Source: Certhia americana
Lineage: Eukaryota > Chordata > Aves > Passeriformes > Certhiidae
Length of the DNA stretch: 64,000 nucleotides
Direction: 5' to 3'
NCBI GenBank assembly: GCA_018697195.1
Contig: CM031878.1
Coordinates: 67,635,331-67,699,330 of the forward strand
The position numbers and the translations under genes are program-made. Positions within the stretch are counted from its first letter, which is position 1, and every line of letters begins with the position of its first letter. Shown one piece after another: positions 23,101 through 34,900 of this stretch. A model generated the notes under the pieces. The model saw only the letters and a list, made by a program, of their open reading frames with translations. It did not search any database and was not told where the DNA came from.

Positions 23101-26100
23101 AAATAACAGGGGAATAATTTGTGTAGTTTCAAAAAAGGGCAGCAATGACACTGTGAGCAGTCTGTTCTGGAAGTTTCACATCTATAATATATCAGAATGG
23201 GTACAGACTGAGGGACACCAGAGCCTTCTGGTGTCAGAAGGGCATACCCTGAAGTTTAACAGAACATATGTATTAGTCCAACCAGTCAACTAAACAACTT
23301 TTGTAACAAAATCACAGTACATTCCCAACCTGTCTCTGGTAGAAGATCATACCATGGCAGAGCACTGTTCAATCCCAGCATGACTAGCAAAATGAACACA
23401 CCTGGCTTTACCTAATAAAGGCACAATTAAAGTACCATGAGCTAAGCCAGCTAATTTGTAAAGCTGAGCTGTTTTTTTGCAATTATTTTTGTTTCTAAAT
23501 CTATCTTAGACAATTGTTGGTTTTAAACAGCTGTGCTGGTGAATCTGAGACTATCTCATATTTTACAAATGTTGCTTTGGTAGTGAAATTTACTCTGGTA
23601 GTTGATTTTGCAACATTTAAATCCTACCCTGTAAATTTACAAATCTTACTGCTCAAGATCTGCCATGGAGCCTAGGGAAATTTCCACCAGAATGTCATAC
23701 TGAAGAGGCAATGTATGGTCATGCACTGGCTAGCAGGAATGTGTCAGGGTATATGAATTCAGATGTGCATGTCTTCTATTATGCATGATAGGGACTGCCA
23801 GGAAAGGGAGAAAATTTTGTCTTCTGGGAGAGAAATTCAGTTTTCACAAGCTTGGCAAGTACTGTCTTAAAAGCTAGGTGCACCACTGCCACTGATTTTA
23901 AAGATATAAATGTTGAACATCTGAAAATTGCAATCTCAATGTACTTTCAAACTCTTAAAATAACACGAGCAATTGGAAATGAAAGGAAATTTTGCAGCTT
24001 GCACATCAAACACCAAAATAATGTGGAAAGCTGTAGGTTAATTAGAATGTATAAAACCTCTGAATTCCTTTAAAACTGCCTTATTTATACCTGTTAGAAA
24101 TCCTTGCATCATGTGGAATAATATCTGTGTCCTGTAGCATATTTCCATTAATAAACTACTGTGTGTATTTGAGGGAAGTTAATCTATAAATTATTTCTAT
24201 TATATGAAAATATATACATACAGGCATACAGCTATACAAATAATTTAATAGCTATAAAATTGGTATTATTTGTAAAACCTTTTACATATTGTAAACAAAC
24301 TTAGATATCTTCTTATTTCCCTTTTTCCATAGTACAGAAAAAATCAGAGAGCCAAATACTGTTATGGATAGTTGGGACAAACCCCTGACTCCTTTGGAAA
24401 CAAAATGTCATCCTTACACCCCAGGGTGGATAGGCAGAGATGTGTATTTGCTGATATGAAAAGAGGCACCTCCCAAGACCAGACTTCTCTGTCTCAGCCT
24501 GTGTCCACAGGTAGAATGCAGTTTCTGCTGTCAGCTGTGAGTTAAACACCAAGGGACAAGGAAAGCTCACAGCTTGCAGGGGTTCAGCAAACATGCCAAA
24601 ACTTTTCAGATTCTGCCAAATCACATCTCCAGCCATCTCATAATATCTCACAATTTTTAACACCAATCTGCACAAGTCTGTTTGCTTCTATAATAGCTAC
24701 CAGTTCAACTCCCAGAATTTTATTGTCAGGATGATGGAAAGAAGAGTCTCCAGTTAAAGGAAGAAACTTTTTTATCTGGCTTGTCCAGAGTGCACTTCCA
24801 TCTGAAGGGCTGGGTTCTTAGACCAGAAGTTGAACATCTAGATCACTGATGTCACCTAATGTGAGCCAACACATTTGAGCAGACTAAGCCTATATGTGCA
24901 ACTCCCTCATGCACACAATCTCCCCAACCTGAGGGTGTGTCTAAGGCACAGGTGCTTGCTGTCCTCAGGGAGAGAGGAGTATTTTGTGATGCAACACACA
25001 CAGACATTGCTCAAGCTCAGGCAAGGTGAGAAAGTTCCTTGAGCCCTCATCCTGGCCTTGGCCCAGGTGAGCAGGTTGTCATCCTTAGCCAGCCAATGCA
25101 CGAGTCCCCCCGCTGGGTCTCAGCCCGTGGCAAAAGGCATTTCCAGCACATTTCTTTGTTTTGCCCTCACAAAGCACTTCTGCTTTATATGAAAATACAT
25201 AAATATTCATGGTTAAGAGCAAGTTTCAGTGATTGCATGGGGCATCAGTGGTGGTATCTGTGAAACCACTGAGGCTATCAGAGGTGTGGGCAAGTACTGG
25301 CAATCAGGAGGGAGCTTTACTGGACTAAATTTGGTAGCAGTTGACAGGAGTTTGCCATCCCTCCCTTGTTGCCCAGTAGTCAGGGTATCTCAGGGAAAAC
25401 CTAGGATTCATATGCTTGAACAGGTGTTTCAATTTATTGAATAATTTAGCCATAACTCACATGTAGGCAGCTGCACAAATGCTTTATGCATCTGTCTGCT
25501 CAGCTTTCCATTTGCTCTAGCTCCTCTTCTTGGAAGCCTGCTTGGTGCAATATTCCCTGTTGCCTTTCTGACATGACTCTCAGACAGATCTGTGTAGGTA
25601 ACTGGGTGCCAGTTTAGGGAAGATACAGACTGTAGACGTAACACAGAGCAGCTGAAGTGCTTGTCCACCTTGCAAAATGTAACACAAATTTTTCTGAGTT
25701 AGCTTGGGGCCTGACAGAATCATAGTCATGCTGGGGACACCAAATGTTGCATGAACAAAAGTGGGAAAAAGAATTTGAAAAAGTCACTGTATTAATACAT
25801 ATATATGCCTTCTAGTGCCAAAGCTACCAACCGAAATGTGAATTAGATTAGATTTCTCTTTGCTGTATTGCTGAGCATAGTCTGCCTTGAGGATGAAGAA
25901 ACCTCTGTACCTTGTGTCATACAGATAAGGAAGTAAAGGGTTGGAACTGAATACAGCACTTTGCAACCACAGCTCTTGCTGAAGTCAGAATCTGACTTCC
26001 AAAATATTATCAATGGCAATCTTGAAAACCCTTCAGCTGGTTCAGATCAAGCACCTTCAAGAACTGTCTAGTGACGTGTGACATTTTCCATATGTTATTA

Positions 26101-27060
26101 CACTTGCACACAAAATCAGTATCAATTCTTCAACCCTTAATGAGGGATGTGACTGCAACAGTAAAGCACTGGTGTATGAGACACAGTGCTACAGAGCTTT
26201 GACCCAGACTCTGCGGGGACAACTGCTCCACAGGAAACCAGCCTGAAAGGTGGGTACCACGTTGGTCTCCTGTGTATGTGACAAATCCCTTCTGCTGTCT
26301 ACTGTCAACAGCTGTGAAGACAAGAATACCCTGAGGTGAGAACTAAGTAATTGCAACACTATTATTTCACTTAACACCATTCTCCATTCACAGCTTTCAA
26401 AACCAGAGTGTTTTGAGAAGGAAAACTGCAAAACCAAACAAGCATCAACATTGAGTTGTTCTTTTCAATGGCATGCATGGTGTTTGTGGCCCCACCAAAG
26501 ACCCCAGCCTGACAACAACACCCCTCTTCCCCATGGGCATGGGGCCATTTTTCCTACATCTGGCATAGGGCCAAAGAGAGGGGGAGGTAAGACAAATGAA
26601 ATTGTCACTGGCACTGTGTGCCCATGACAGATTGACCAGCTATGAATGATTGAAGTTGAATCCTTAAAGCATGGATTGATAGCTCCAATTTTTCATGATG
26701 CTTCTGGTACACTGGGTAAAAAATATATGCTTTTTAGCTCTAGGAAATTAGGTTTATTCTGGGAGCCAGGCAATAACTGCAGTAAGGAAGTGCAGGCTGA
26801 GGCCATGCTGGCTCTCAGTGCCCCCAGAGCCAGGTACTGCCAAGCAAGTGCTTCCTCCACAAGGCAGTATGAAAGTGTGAAACTCACAGAACAGCTGTCA
26901 GGAAGCAGCCATATTTTCAGACTTCCTTAAGTCCACTTACGTCATGAGAACGGCCTTCTTAAAATATAAATAAGACTAAATTATTCTTGAAGATGAATAT
27001 ATAATGAGATATGAAAGAGAAAAATGGCAGCAGGGCACTTAGAGAAGTATAACTTCTCGG
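17141..27060. other. Intergenic, nothing identified
   Basis: About 10 kb of ordinary sequence. A short (CTCTG)4 run at about 19206-19228 is the only simple repeat worth noting. Longest open frames, such as 24313-24675 (-), show no recognisable domain and no splice-linked partner. Confidence 0.5.
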
Positions 27061-27099
27061 ATTTAGATAAATCTATTTTTTTTTTCTGTTTTCTCTTTT

Positions 27100-27760
27100 T
27101 CTGTGCCGGACAACTGTTTATCTTCTTCCAAGAATGTAAATAGTTTTGTTTTCACCAGCCAGCCAGAGATCTTGAAGGAAAGGCGAGCATGAGGCTTTTC
27201 TCTTCATAATTTATTTTTTCTTATCATTTCAAATACCAAAGCTAACTACAAAATGTAGAAATGCCCAACTACTCACTACGAAATACTAAAAGCCTAATGT
27301 TCCCAATGCTAAATATCTAAATGCTCAATGTTCCCACCCTCAGGGTGGTGTGGATATTTATACTACATTCTACGTAATCAGTATTTATAATTTTACTCCA
27401 ATAACTATTATCTATGTTAGGTTAGATTCTATTCTAAGCCAACTATAATGTGCCACCTCACTGCAGAACATGGAGGCAAGGAAGAAGAAGGAAGAAACCC
27501 AAAAGCCATGGGCTTCCTCCATCTTGTCATCACCTGCTTACCATCCTAAAAACCCCATCTATCTCAAATTCTCACCCCATGATAAAACTACGCACTATTC
27601 TACTATTTAATACACACTCTTGAAAACCCTGCTTCATTTCAGAGCTTAAAAGCCCTTTTTCCATGAACAAAGGCTAAAAACACTCCGTCAGAGATTCTAA
27701 AATCTCTCAAACATGCAAAGAGATATTCGTCAAATTTCCAGACTCTGACATAACTCCTGT
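27100..27760 (-). mobile_element. Possible LTR-like interspersed repeat
   Basis: Read on the minus strand, the block has the texture of an avian ERV LTR: GATGGAGGAAGCCCATGG, TTCTTCCTTGCCTCCATG, short repeated TTTAGTATT / ATTTAGCATT words, and an AATAAA-like AAATAAATTATG. I cannot fix TG..CA termini or a target-site duplication. A repeat-library comparison would decide. Confidence 0.35.
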
Positions 27761-28749
27761 GAAATTTTGTTTGATAATTAATTTCTTTGCTTAATTCACA
27801 GATGACTACACCTAGATAGATTTTGGAAATATCAAGGCAGATTTATTATTTGCCACAGAAGTAAGTTATATTAATATAAAGAAGAAGCCCAGTGGTCTGA
27901 CAGGCAGTGTCTAAATTCCCCATCAGTGTGCCTTGTGGTTACATGCAAGGGTTTATCTTCTGCCATGGTCCAGGCATTATATCTCTGCAGAAGCCATTCC
28001 TGTTCTCCTCTGGCCAACACTTGACCAATATTCCTTCCCTGGACCTGTCCCAGGACATCAGCCTAATTTAGAGCTGGGAGGGGGTGAGGACAGGCTGTGT
28101 TTGACACCCACAGACGTGTCACTGCACCCACTGCCCTGCAGTTTGCAAGCCCATTGGTGCTGACTGCACTGCTTGCTGCCTGCCCTGAAAATCCCAGTAA
28201 CTGAAGGGGGAAGACCAGGCAGGTTATCATCTCCATGTTCCCTACAGCACAAACTGTTCCCTGTAGTACCTTATTTACACGTGCTATGATTTACACAGCC
28301 CACCATGACTATCAATTAGCTCCCACAACTTTAAAATTATTTTTCTGGCTTGGCAGAGCCTCCCTACCAGCACATTATTTTTGATGCTAAATATGTCCTT
28401 TCATCTGTTCATTTTGTTTCCAATTACTGTTGACTACACCTAACAAATCTCTTCAAATAAATCCTCCATTCCACTGACATTTATTGAAAATGTTCTCTTT
28501 TTTCCCCCAGTTCCTTTTAATTTAGTGTTTTCACACAGGTCTTCTTATGCCTCTCCATAAATTAATACCACCATTTCCTTAAAAATTTTAATGGATTTTC
28601 TCTGAATTCCCATCAGTTTCTTATGATCTTTCTTCTTTGGAGTCTTGCAGACACAACAACCATCAGCCTGTGCACTGACTTGCCAGCACCCAGTACAAAG
28701 GGACAAAGCTTTTGTCCATAAAATTACAAATTGAAATGTTTTATCTCTC

Positions 28750-28802
28750 TCCCCCTTCTTTTTTTTTCTTTTTTTTTTTTCCCTTTTTTTTTTTTTTTTT
28801 GA
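28750..28802. repeat. Poly-T / pyrimidine tract
   Basis: T runs broken by C, ending in T20 before GAGTGG. Confidence 0.9.
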
Positions 28803-28825
28803 GTGGGCAGGCTACTAGATTGCAT

Positions 28826-28895
28826 TTCAAATTTATGTCCAAATTACTGTTCAATTCATGTCCAAATGTCCAATTTATGTCAAATTTATGTCCCA
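28826..28895. repeat. Degenerate AAATTTATGTCC tandem
   Basis: Five to six imperfect copies of a 10-14-bp ATTTATGTCCA-like word. Confidence 0.6.
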
Positions 28896-29205
28896 TTAAT
28901 GCTTATGAGCCTTCTCTGAGTTTGTTTCTGCATGTGGCTCCTTTCTGAGGCTTCCAGATAACATACTTGGTTGTGACAGAATTTACATTTCCTTGCTCAG
29001 ATGCAGCTCTTTTAGGATTTTTCTCCCTTTCTATTATCATAAGAACACAATAAATGCCACATCCTAAGCCTTTAGCAAGCCATGTGCAATCTCAGTTGCG
29101 AAAAGCAGATTTTGCACCAAAGACCAACATTGTCCAGAGCATTCTCTGTGCTGCAAAAATTGGACTTTTAATCCAGAATTATTTAATTCATGAAGCATAT
29201 ATGTA

Positions 29206-29580
29206 CAGAATCACAGAATCATAAAATAGTTAGGCATGAAAGTGATCTCGGGAGAACATCCAGTCCAACCCCCCTGCCAAAGCAGGGCTGTCTCAGCAGG
29301 TGACACAGGAATGCATCCAGGTGTGTTTTGAATGTCTCCAGAGTGGGACACTCCACAGCCTCCCCACGCAGCGTGTCCAGGTGCTCTGCCACCCTCGGGT
29401 AAAGCTCTTTCCCAGACTGAGGTGGAATTTGTTGAGTTGTCGTTTATGGCCATTGCTCCTCATACTACTGCTGGATAGAGTCCGGCACCACCCTCTTGGC
29501 ACTCGCCTTTGAGATGTTTGTATGTATTGTTGAGACCCTCTCAGGCTTCTCCAGACAAAACAAGCCCAGCTCCTGCGGTC
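29206..29580 (-). mobile_element. CR1 LINE 3' fragment
   Basis: Reversed CR1 tail (ACAGAATCACAGAATCATAA), then GTCCAACCCCCCTGCC, and on the minus strand a frame with LPEGGRAPGHAAWGG-like CR1 ORF2 C-terminal remnants. It lies immediately left of the LTR at 29604, upstream of FEM1C. Confidence 0.9.
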
Positions 29581-29603
29581 TCCCCTAGTACGGGAGATGC
29601 TCC

Positions 29604-29823
29604 TGTCAGGAAAATTAATCCACGGGCACCAGAGGCTTGCGTCCAAAAAGCAAAGAGAGGAGTCCTTTTACTTTATTCGAATAAACGGAGAGGCCATGGA
29701 GCATCCCTTTGGCATCTCTGAAATTTTTGCAGGACGCAGCCTCCTTTTTATCCTAATTTCCCAGCCACATTTCCCTCTCTCTTTCCCCATTGGCTGAGGC
29801 ACTTAAGAGGTAAAGACTTCCCA
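29604..29823 (-). mobile_element. Small solo LTR (ERV-like) with promoter and polyA signals
   Basis: On the minus strand the elements are in LTR order: start TGGGAAGTC (29823), CCAAT (29793-29789), a TATA-like ATAAAAAGG about 40 nt further (29751-29743), AATAAA (29677-29672), and the end TTTTCCTGACA at 29604. No obvious target-site duplication is visible and the 5' edge could extend to about 29860. No internal retroviral sequence is attached. Transcription from it would run away from FEM1C. Confidence 0.6.
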
Positions 29824-29993
29824 GGACGCCCGATACCTAAGATTCCCTCTAATATATAAACCCCCCCCCCCTTTTAATTTTTAATTCTTTGATCCCAAAT
29901 AATGGTTGTGGTCTCCGCCGAACCTCTCCCGCAGCTCCTCGTCTGCCTTGCGCGGCAGTGCCGGTGTACAACACACAGTGTCCGTACAGAGGC

Positions 29994-30322
29994 CTGCCGT
30001 GTCCATGGAGCGGCATTCCCGAAGGATCGATCCCTGCCGTGTCCGTGGAGCGGCATTCCCGAAGGATCGATCCCTGCCGTGTCCGTGGAGCGGCATTCCC
30101 GAAGGATCGATCCCTGCCGTGTCCGTGGAGCGGCATTCCCGAAGGATCGATCCCTGCCGTGTCCGTGCAGCGGCATTCCCGAAGGATCGATCCCTGCCGT
30201 GTCCATGGAGCGGCATTCCCGAAGGATCGACCCCTGCCGTGTCCGTGGAGCGGCATTCCCGAAGGATCGATCCCTGCCGTGTCCGTGGAGCGGCATTCCC
30301 GAAGGATCGATCCCTCCCGGCC
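29994..30322. repeat. 40-bp minisatellite, about eight copies, upstream of FEM1C
   Basis: Units start at 30001, 30041, 30081, 30121, 30161, 30201, 30241 and 30281, exactly 40 bp apart, and differ at only a few sites (GTCCATGG in units 1 and 6, GTGCAG in unit 5, GACCCC at the end of unit 6). Each unit has about five CpGs, and all but unit 6 carry the perfect 10-bp palindrome GGATCGATCC. The last unit runs into unique sequence at TCCCTCCCGG. No unit contains a stop codon in any of six frames. Confidence 0.97.
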
Positions 30323-30420
30323 ATTCCGAGGGACCTTTGTGCCCGCCGGGCCGCCGCGCTGCTGCTCCCTGCCGCCCCCTACCGGCCAACCCTCACCGCG
30401 CCCTCCAGCGGCGGCGTAGT

Positions 30421-30530
30421 CCCGCCCCCCGGGCGCGGGGCGTGGCTCCGATTGGCCGCGGCGGGGCGGCCCCGCCCCCCGGGCGCGGGGCGTGGCTCCG
30501 ATTGGCCGCGGCGGGGCGGTCCCGCCCCCT
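30421..30530 (+). promoter_or_regulatory. FEM1C: FEM1C proximal promoter, duplicated 50-bp CCAAT/GC-box module
   Basis: Two almost identical 50-bp units (30421-30470, 30471-30520) plus a third partial (30521-30530) each carry a GC box (CCCGCCCC), GGGGCGTGG, an inverted CCAAT box (ATTGG at 30451 and 30501) and GCGGGGCGG. This is classic Sp1/KLF and NF-Y architecture. The units lie just upstream of the predicted non-coding exon 1. There is no TATA box. Confidence 0.8.
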
Positions 30531-30544
30531 GCGCAGGGCCGGCC

Positions 30545-30655
30545 CTGGCGGCGGGGCCGTGCTGTCATGGCTGCGCCGGACGGACGGCGGGCAGCGGGCG
30601 CCTTCCTCTGAGGGCGGCGGCGCTGGCGGGAGACAGTGCGAAGCGCCCCGGGAAG
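30545..30655 (+). other. FEM1C: FEM1C non-coding exon 1 (predicted)
   Basis: A CpG-island segment ends at a good donor GGAAG|GTAATG (30655/30656). The next acceptor, TCTCATTTTGCAG at 31172, fits the three-exon layout known for vertebrate FEM1C. The transcription start is only inferred from the promoter module. Confidence 0.55.
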
Positions 30656-31172
30656 GTAATGCGCAGCCTGGCGGGTCTTTTCGGCCGTCTCCGAGCACGG
30701 CGGCCGCGGGGGTTGGTTGCCGTGAGGGAAGGAGGGCGGGGGATGGGGCCGCCGGGTTCTGAGCGCAGCCGGTCCGGTTGCGAGGCGAGCGCAGCGCTCG
30801 GGCTCTCCAGGCAGCCGCGGCTTGGCCGGAGTGCGGCCGCCGCTTTCCCCGCTGGAGGTGCGGGTCTTCTGCCGGGAGCCGGGGGCTCCGTGCTTGGGAT
30901 ACGGCCCGAACGGAGTCGGGAGTGCAGCTCACGGAGGAGTTAGGGAGAAGAGGATCGTGCCGTGTCTGGGATGGATAAGGCGCTGGTAGGATCAGTCCCC
31001 GCCTCTCCGTAGCTTTCCTCAGGGGCCACCCCGTGGCACGGGAGAGTCCCAAGGAATGCGGCTGGACACCGGCGCGCCACAACAGCGACTTGTTTGGGTG
31101 TAGCTGTGGGAAAATACAATGCGGTTGTTTGCGAAGTAGGAGGTGAAAACATGGAGAATTCTCATTTTGCAG

Positions 31173-31356
31173 ATTTGTGATAAGCATAGCCTGCGCTTCA
31201 ACAGGAGCCTGTTCGGAGTCTCCATGTTGTCCTATCTGGATGAAACTGATCTGAGAAGAAGCTGTGGACATTCTGTTTGGGCTAAGCACTTCCAATAAAC
31301 TCTCGGTTGAAAAAATCAGGCGTGTATCCATCAGAAAGCAGAGAGGTACAGACTAA
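31173..31356 (+). other. FEM1C: FEM1C 5'UTR part of exon 2
   Basis: It follows the acceptor ATTTTGCAG (31172) and runs to the ATG at 31357, which is preceded directly by an in-frame TAA. It contains two upstream ATGs: 31224-31298 (24 codons) and 31240-31254 (4 codons plus stop). Confidence 0.65.
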
Positions 31357-31900
31357 ATGGATCTAAAGACGGCAGTCTTCAACGCAGCTCGTGATGGCAA
31401 GCTGCGGCTGCTGTCCAAGCTACTGGCCAGCAAAACAAGGGAAGAGGTGGCCCAGCTGATGTCAGAAAAGACCAATGGTGCCACACCACTCCTGATGGCA
31501 GCCCGTTATGGTCACCTGGACATGGTGGAATACTTGTTGGACCATTGCTCTGCCTCGATAGAGGTTGGTGGTTCGGTGAATTTCGATGGGGAGACCATCG
31601 AGGGGGCTCCGCCGTTGTGGGCAGCGTCAGCCGCCGGCCACCTGAAGGTTGTTCAGTGCCTGTTGGATCATGGTGCGTCTGTCAACAACACAACGCTGAC
31701 AAACTCAACGCCGCTCAGAGCCGCCTGTTTTGATGGTCACCTGGAAATAGTCAAGTACCTCGTGGAGCACAAAGCAGACCTGGAAGTGTCAAACCGTCAC
31801 GGGCATACGTGCTTGATGATCTCATGTTACAAAGGCCACAAAGAAATTGCTCAGTATTTACTTGAAAAAGGAGCTGATGTGAACAGAAAAAGTGTTAAAG
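31357..31900 (+). CDS. FEM1C: FEM1C coding exon 2 (N-terminal ankyrin domain)
   Basis: It encodes residues 1-181 plus the first base of codon 182, ending ADVNRKSVK|G. The donor AAAG|GTAAGT is consensus. Reading through the donor would add about 20 unrelated hydrophobic residues before a stop at 31965. Confidence 0.97.
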
Positions 31901-34900
31901 GTAAGTTAGTTTTTTTCATTTTCATTGTGGTAAATAGAGGTAGAGTTACTCACTTACTTCTTTAGGAGTCTGACACAAAAAAAAATATTCTTCTGTTCTC
32001 ATGAAGTGTAAGTTATAGAGTGTTTATAGCTATGTTTATACTTCTTTATAATTTACCCTTTTTTAACGTGGATTATAATTTTTTAAATAGATATATTTTA
32101 ATCTTAAATCCCTAATTCTTAAAAGACTTAGTCATATGAAATGTTCACGCATGTGTTAAAAGCTAATAAACTTGCTGAGAAACACTCTGTGTAGTAGGTT
32201 GGTCTGGCAACATACTCAAACACATGAACATGTATTCTTGGTTTTCTTACTATTTCTTAACAAATCAAGTATGCTGTACATAAAACTGGTCTGTGCCAGT
32301 AAGGCTGCTCTAAGGAAATACAAAAAAAGGAGAAAAAATTACTTTCTGCATTGGAAAATGAATAATCACTTTGTTCTTCACCCACTCCCTCCAAATTCCT
32401 GAGTAATTTTGTACCTTTTTTAGAGTTAGTAAACAAAAATATATATTAGGATTAAAGAAATGAAGATGCAGGTGACTGTGATCTCAACAGAAGGACTTCC
32501 AGTGGCTCACAGGTCTCAAACCCATTTGCCCCTGTTTACAATTGCTCTGGTGTTGCCACACAAACTGAAGATTTCTGGCTTTTTTTCCTGTGATCATAAT
32601 TAGTTGGACATCTGAATTTTTTATTACATATCAGACTTTTATTTACTTTTGATATTAGCCTGAAAAGCACACCAGTTACTGCAATTTACAGTTAATTTTT
32701 TATCTCACTGAGCTGGGATTAAGTTTTATATATCAATATATATATAAAAAATAATCTGCTAATAGTTCTTTTTTGTAGCATAATACTTCTACTACCTTCT
32801 TCAGGCAAATTACATTTGTAACTATGTACTGTACCTACCAGTTATTTGTGTTGAAATATCCTTTGTGTCTAGATTATTGTATGATACTGGTAAATACCAA
32901 ACGTGAGAGTAATCTTTAGAAAAGCTGCTTGGTTAAATGTGCCTTTTTTCAGTAAATCATGCAAATATGTGGGTTTAGCGTAAAGAAAGCTAAACTACAG
33001 ATTTGTCATGGAGGTGGGCAGAGCAAAATAAATCTTCCTTTGTAAGGGTTTGAGGTTGCTTATGAATCATCATGGACTTGTGGTAGGATAAAAATGTCAT
33101 TTTTCTAAATAATGTTCTGGGAATAGCAAGCTAAATATAAAGTGTGTAAGCAGCTGAAAACTTGGGGTTTAGTTTTAAATCTGTGCCTTTATATGATAGG
33201 TGTGAACCAAGCAATGCTGTTAAATATTTGATTTAATAGGGGAAAAGATGTAATTCTGCAGCTCTTTTTCTCCCTCATTTTGTGTTGGTGGAGTAGGCTT
33301 TACCTTACTCATCGTTTTAATTCACTTTATTAGTGAATTAGCATTATTTGTCTTTGTTTAAATGACTGAGGATTTTCACACTGCTGTCAATTATTATCTT
33401 AATTCCTTTCTCCTTCCCTTACTTTCTGTGTGACTTGCATCTAGGCACACGAGCAAAGGCTCTTAAGGCAGATAAATGACCCTTAATTAAAGACGTTGGA
33501 GTGGATATGGTTCGGCTCATTAAAACTCATTTTATATTTCAAACTGTCATGTGTACAACTGGAGGTGTGTACATAGTACCTATCTGTTGGTAATGTGTGG
33601 AAATCCCCTCTGTTAGGACAGGAGCTTTTTGGTATCTAAAGTCTTATCCCTGAAGTTACTGAATGAGCAGTGGTGAGGTTAAAGCGAGCAAGAAAATACT
33701 ATAAACCCTGAAAGTCATCTCTGGAAAGGCAGAAGAACTGAGGAAAATTGTTAGCTGTAAGTATTGTAACAGCGGCTGAGGCTCAGCAGGTAAACTCCTG
33801 GGTTTTGTTTTGCAAAAATGTGATTGATTTTAAATTAATCCAACAGGATTCATTCTACGTTGTCACCATCCCTCTTAAAGAGTCTTGTGTATTACTTTCA
33901 GTTTTTACTCCTCCCTGCTGTGTACTAAATAGCAGACAGGTGCTTGTGACAGGAAGATAACAGAGCACCTGCGTGTTCTGCTACTGAATAGTGAAAGTTG
34001 TTGCTGCCCTTGTATGTGAGTTCTTTTTAGACAGATCCCTTCCTAGGACATGTATAGAGAAGCCTATTGTTCCATGAAAGATGTAAAAAAATTGTTGCAT
34101 TTAAAACTGCACTGCTCCTTGTAAAAGCCGAACTATGTAATTTCAGTGGAGTTGCTGTTGTGGGAGATTTCTCTTGATCCTTTTTCAGAATTTATTCTTA
34201 CAGCTTGTGTGAGGGTGTGGGGCAGAATTACTTGAACTATGTCTTGTGGTTTGCCACTGGATTTTCATATTGCAAAGTGGAACTTAATAAACATTTTAAA
34301 CCTCATGAACATATGTATATGAAAACGTTTCAAAGTGTTGACAGTTCCAGGGAAAAATGTGAGTAGTTTGATAGGAAAAAATAGGTACATTCACATGCAT
34401 CTAAATGTACGAAAGAGTAGGTGAAAACATGTGGTGAAATCCTGCTTTTAAAATGCAGAATCCCACAGCTGTGTTTTGGGCTATGGAAATTCAGAATTCA
34501 GAGGTTCTTGAACAAGTTACAGAAGTACAGCCAAGAAATTAAAGTGTTCATGAAGATTTCAGTAGGTGTCGGGTAAGATGCTGTGCTGAGGCGAAGTGTA
34601 GGTCTGGCAGTGTAGCATGGTAGATGAAGAATGACGTTTGGGTAGATGAGTCCTCAGCTGTGAAAGATGGCCAATGGTTTTGAATTTAAAGTATGAGCCT
34701 TTGGTGGTATTTGTTTCTACTGTTTTGCAGATCTGAACTTTCTCACAGTTTCCCTGAACTTCTGTGTAGGATATAGGCTGCAGAACTGTAAGCAAAGGAT
34801 TTTTAAAAAGTTTACATGAACGATGTAAGTGATCAGAAAAAACTAATAGGTAGGGTAAGAAGGGTGGATGGGTTTTATTATCTTGTAATTGAGGGAAACA

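Larger units (their letters stand above)
29990..31080 (+). promoter_or_regulatory. FEM1C: FEM1C CpG island
   Basis: A continuous GC- and CpG-rich block from the 40-bp array through the promoter module, exon 1 and the start of intron 1. Base composition drops sharply to AT-rich after about 31080. Confidence 0.8.

Noticed and set aside
24313..24675. 120-residue minus-strand open frame as a possible gene
   Set aside because: No recognisable domain, no splice partners, no promoter context. Length is within chance for 64 kb of moderate AT content.
27100..27760. Bacterial-style systems, CRISPR arrays or prophage as the window's novel system
   Set aside because: Spliced vertebrate genes and CR1/LTR content place the window in a bird nuclear genome. 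None of the tandem arrays has spacer-repeat alternation.
29906..30943. 345-residue plus-strand open frame, and similar long frames of 286 and 176 residues
   Set aside because: They run through the 40-bp array, the promoter duplication and FEM1C exon 1. Openness follows from GC-rich sequence lacking stops, and there is no domain or splice support.
30393..31331. 312-residue minus-strand open frame opposite the FEM1C 5' region
   Set aside because: It overlaps the CpG island, exon 1 and exon 2 leader in antisense. Proline/arginine-rich composition is typical of antisense CpG-island shadows.
31357..31965. 202-residue single-exon version of FEM1C
   Set aside because: The last ~20 residues come from reading past a consensus GTAAGT donor. 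The in-phase exon 3 at 42235 restores the full-length protein.
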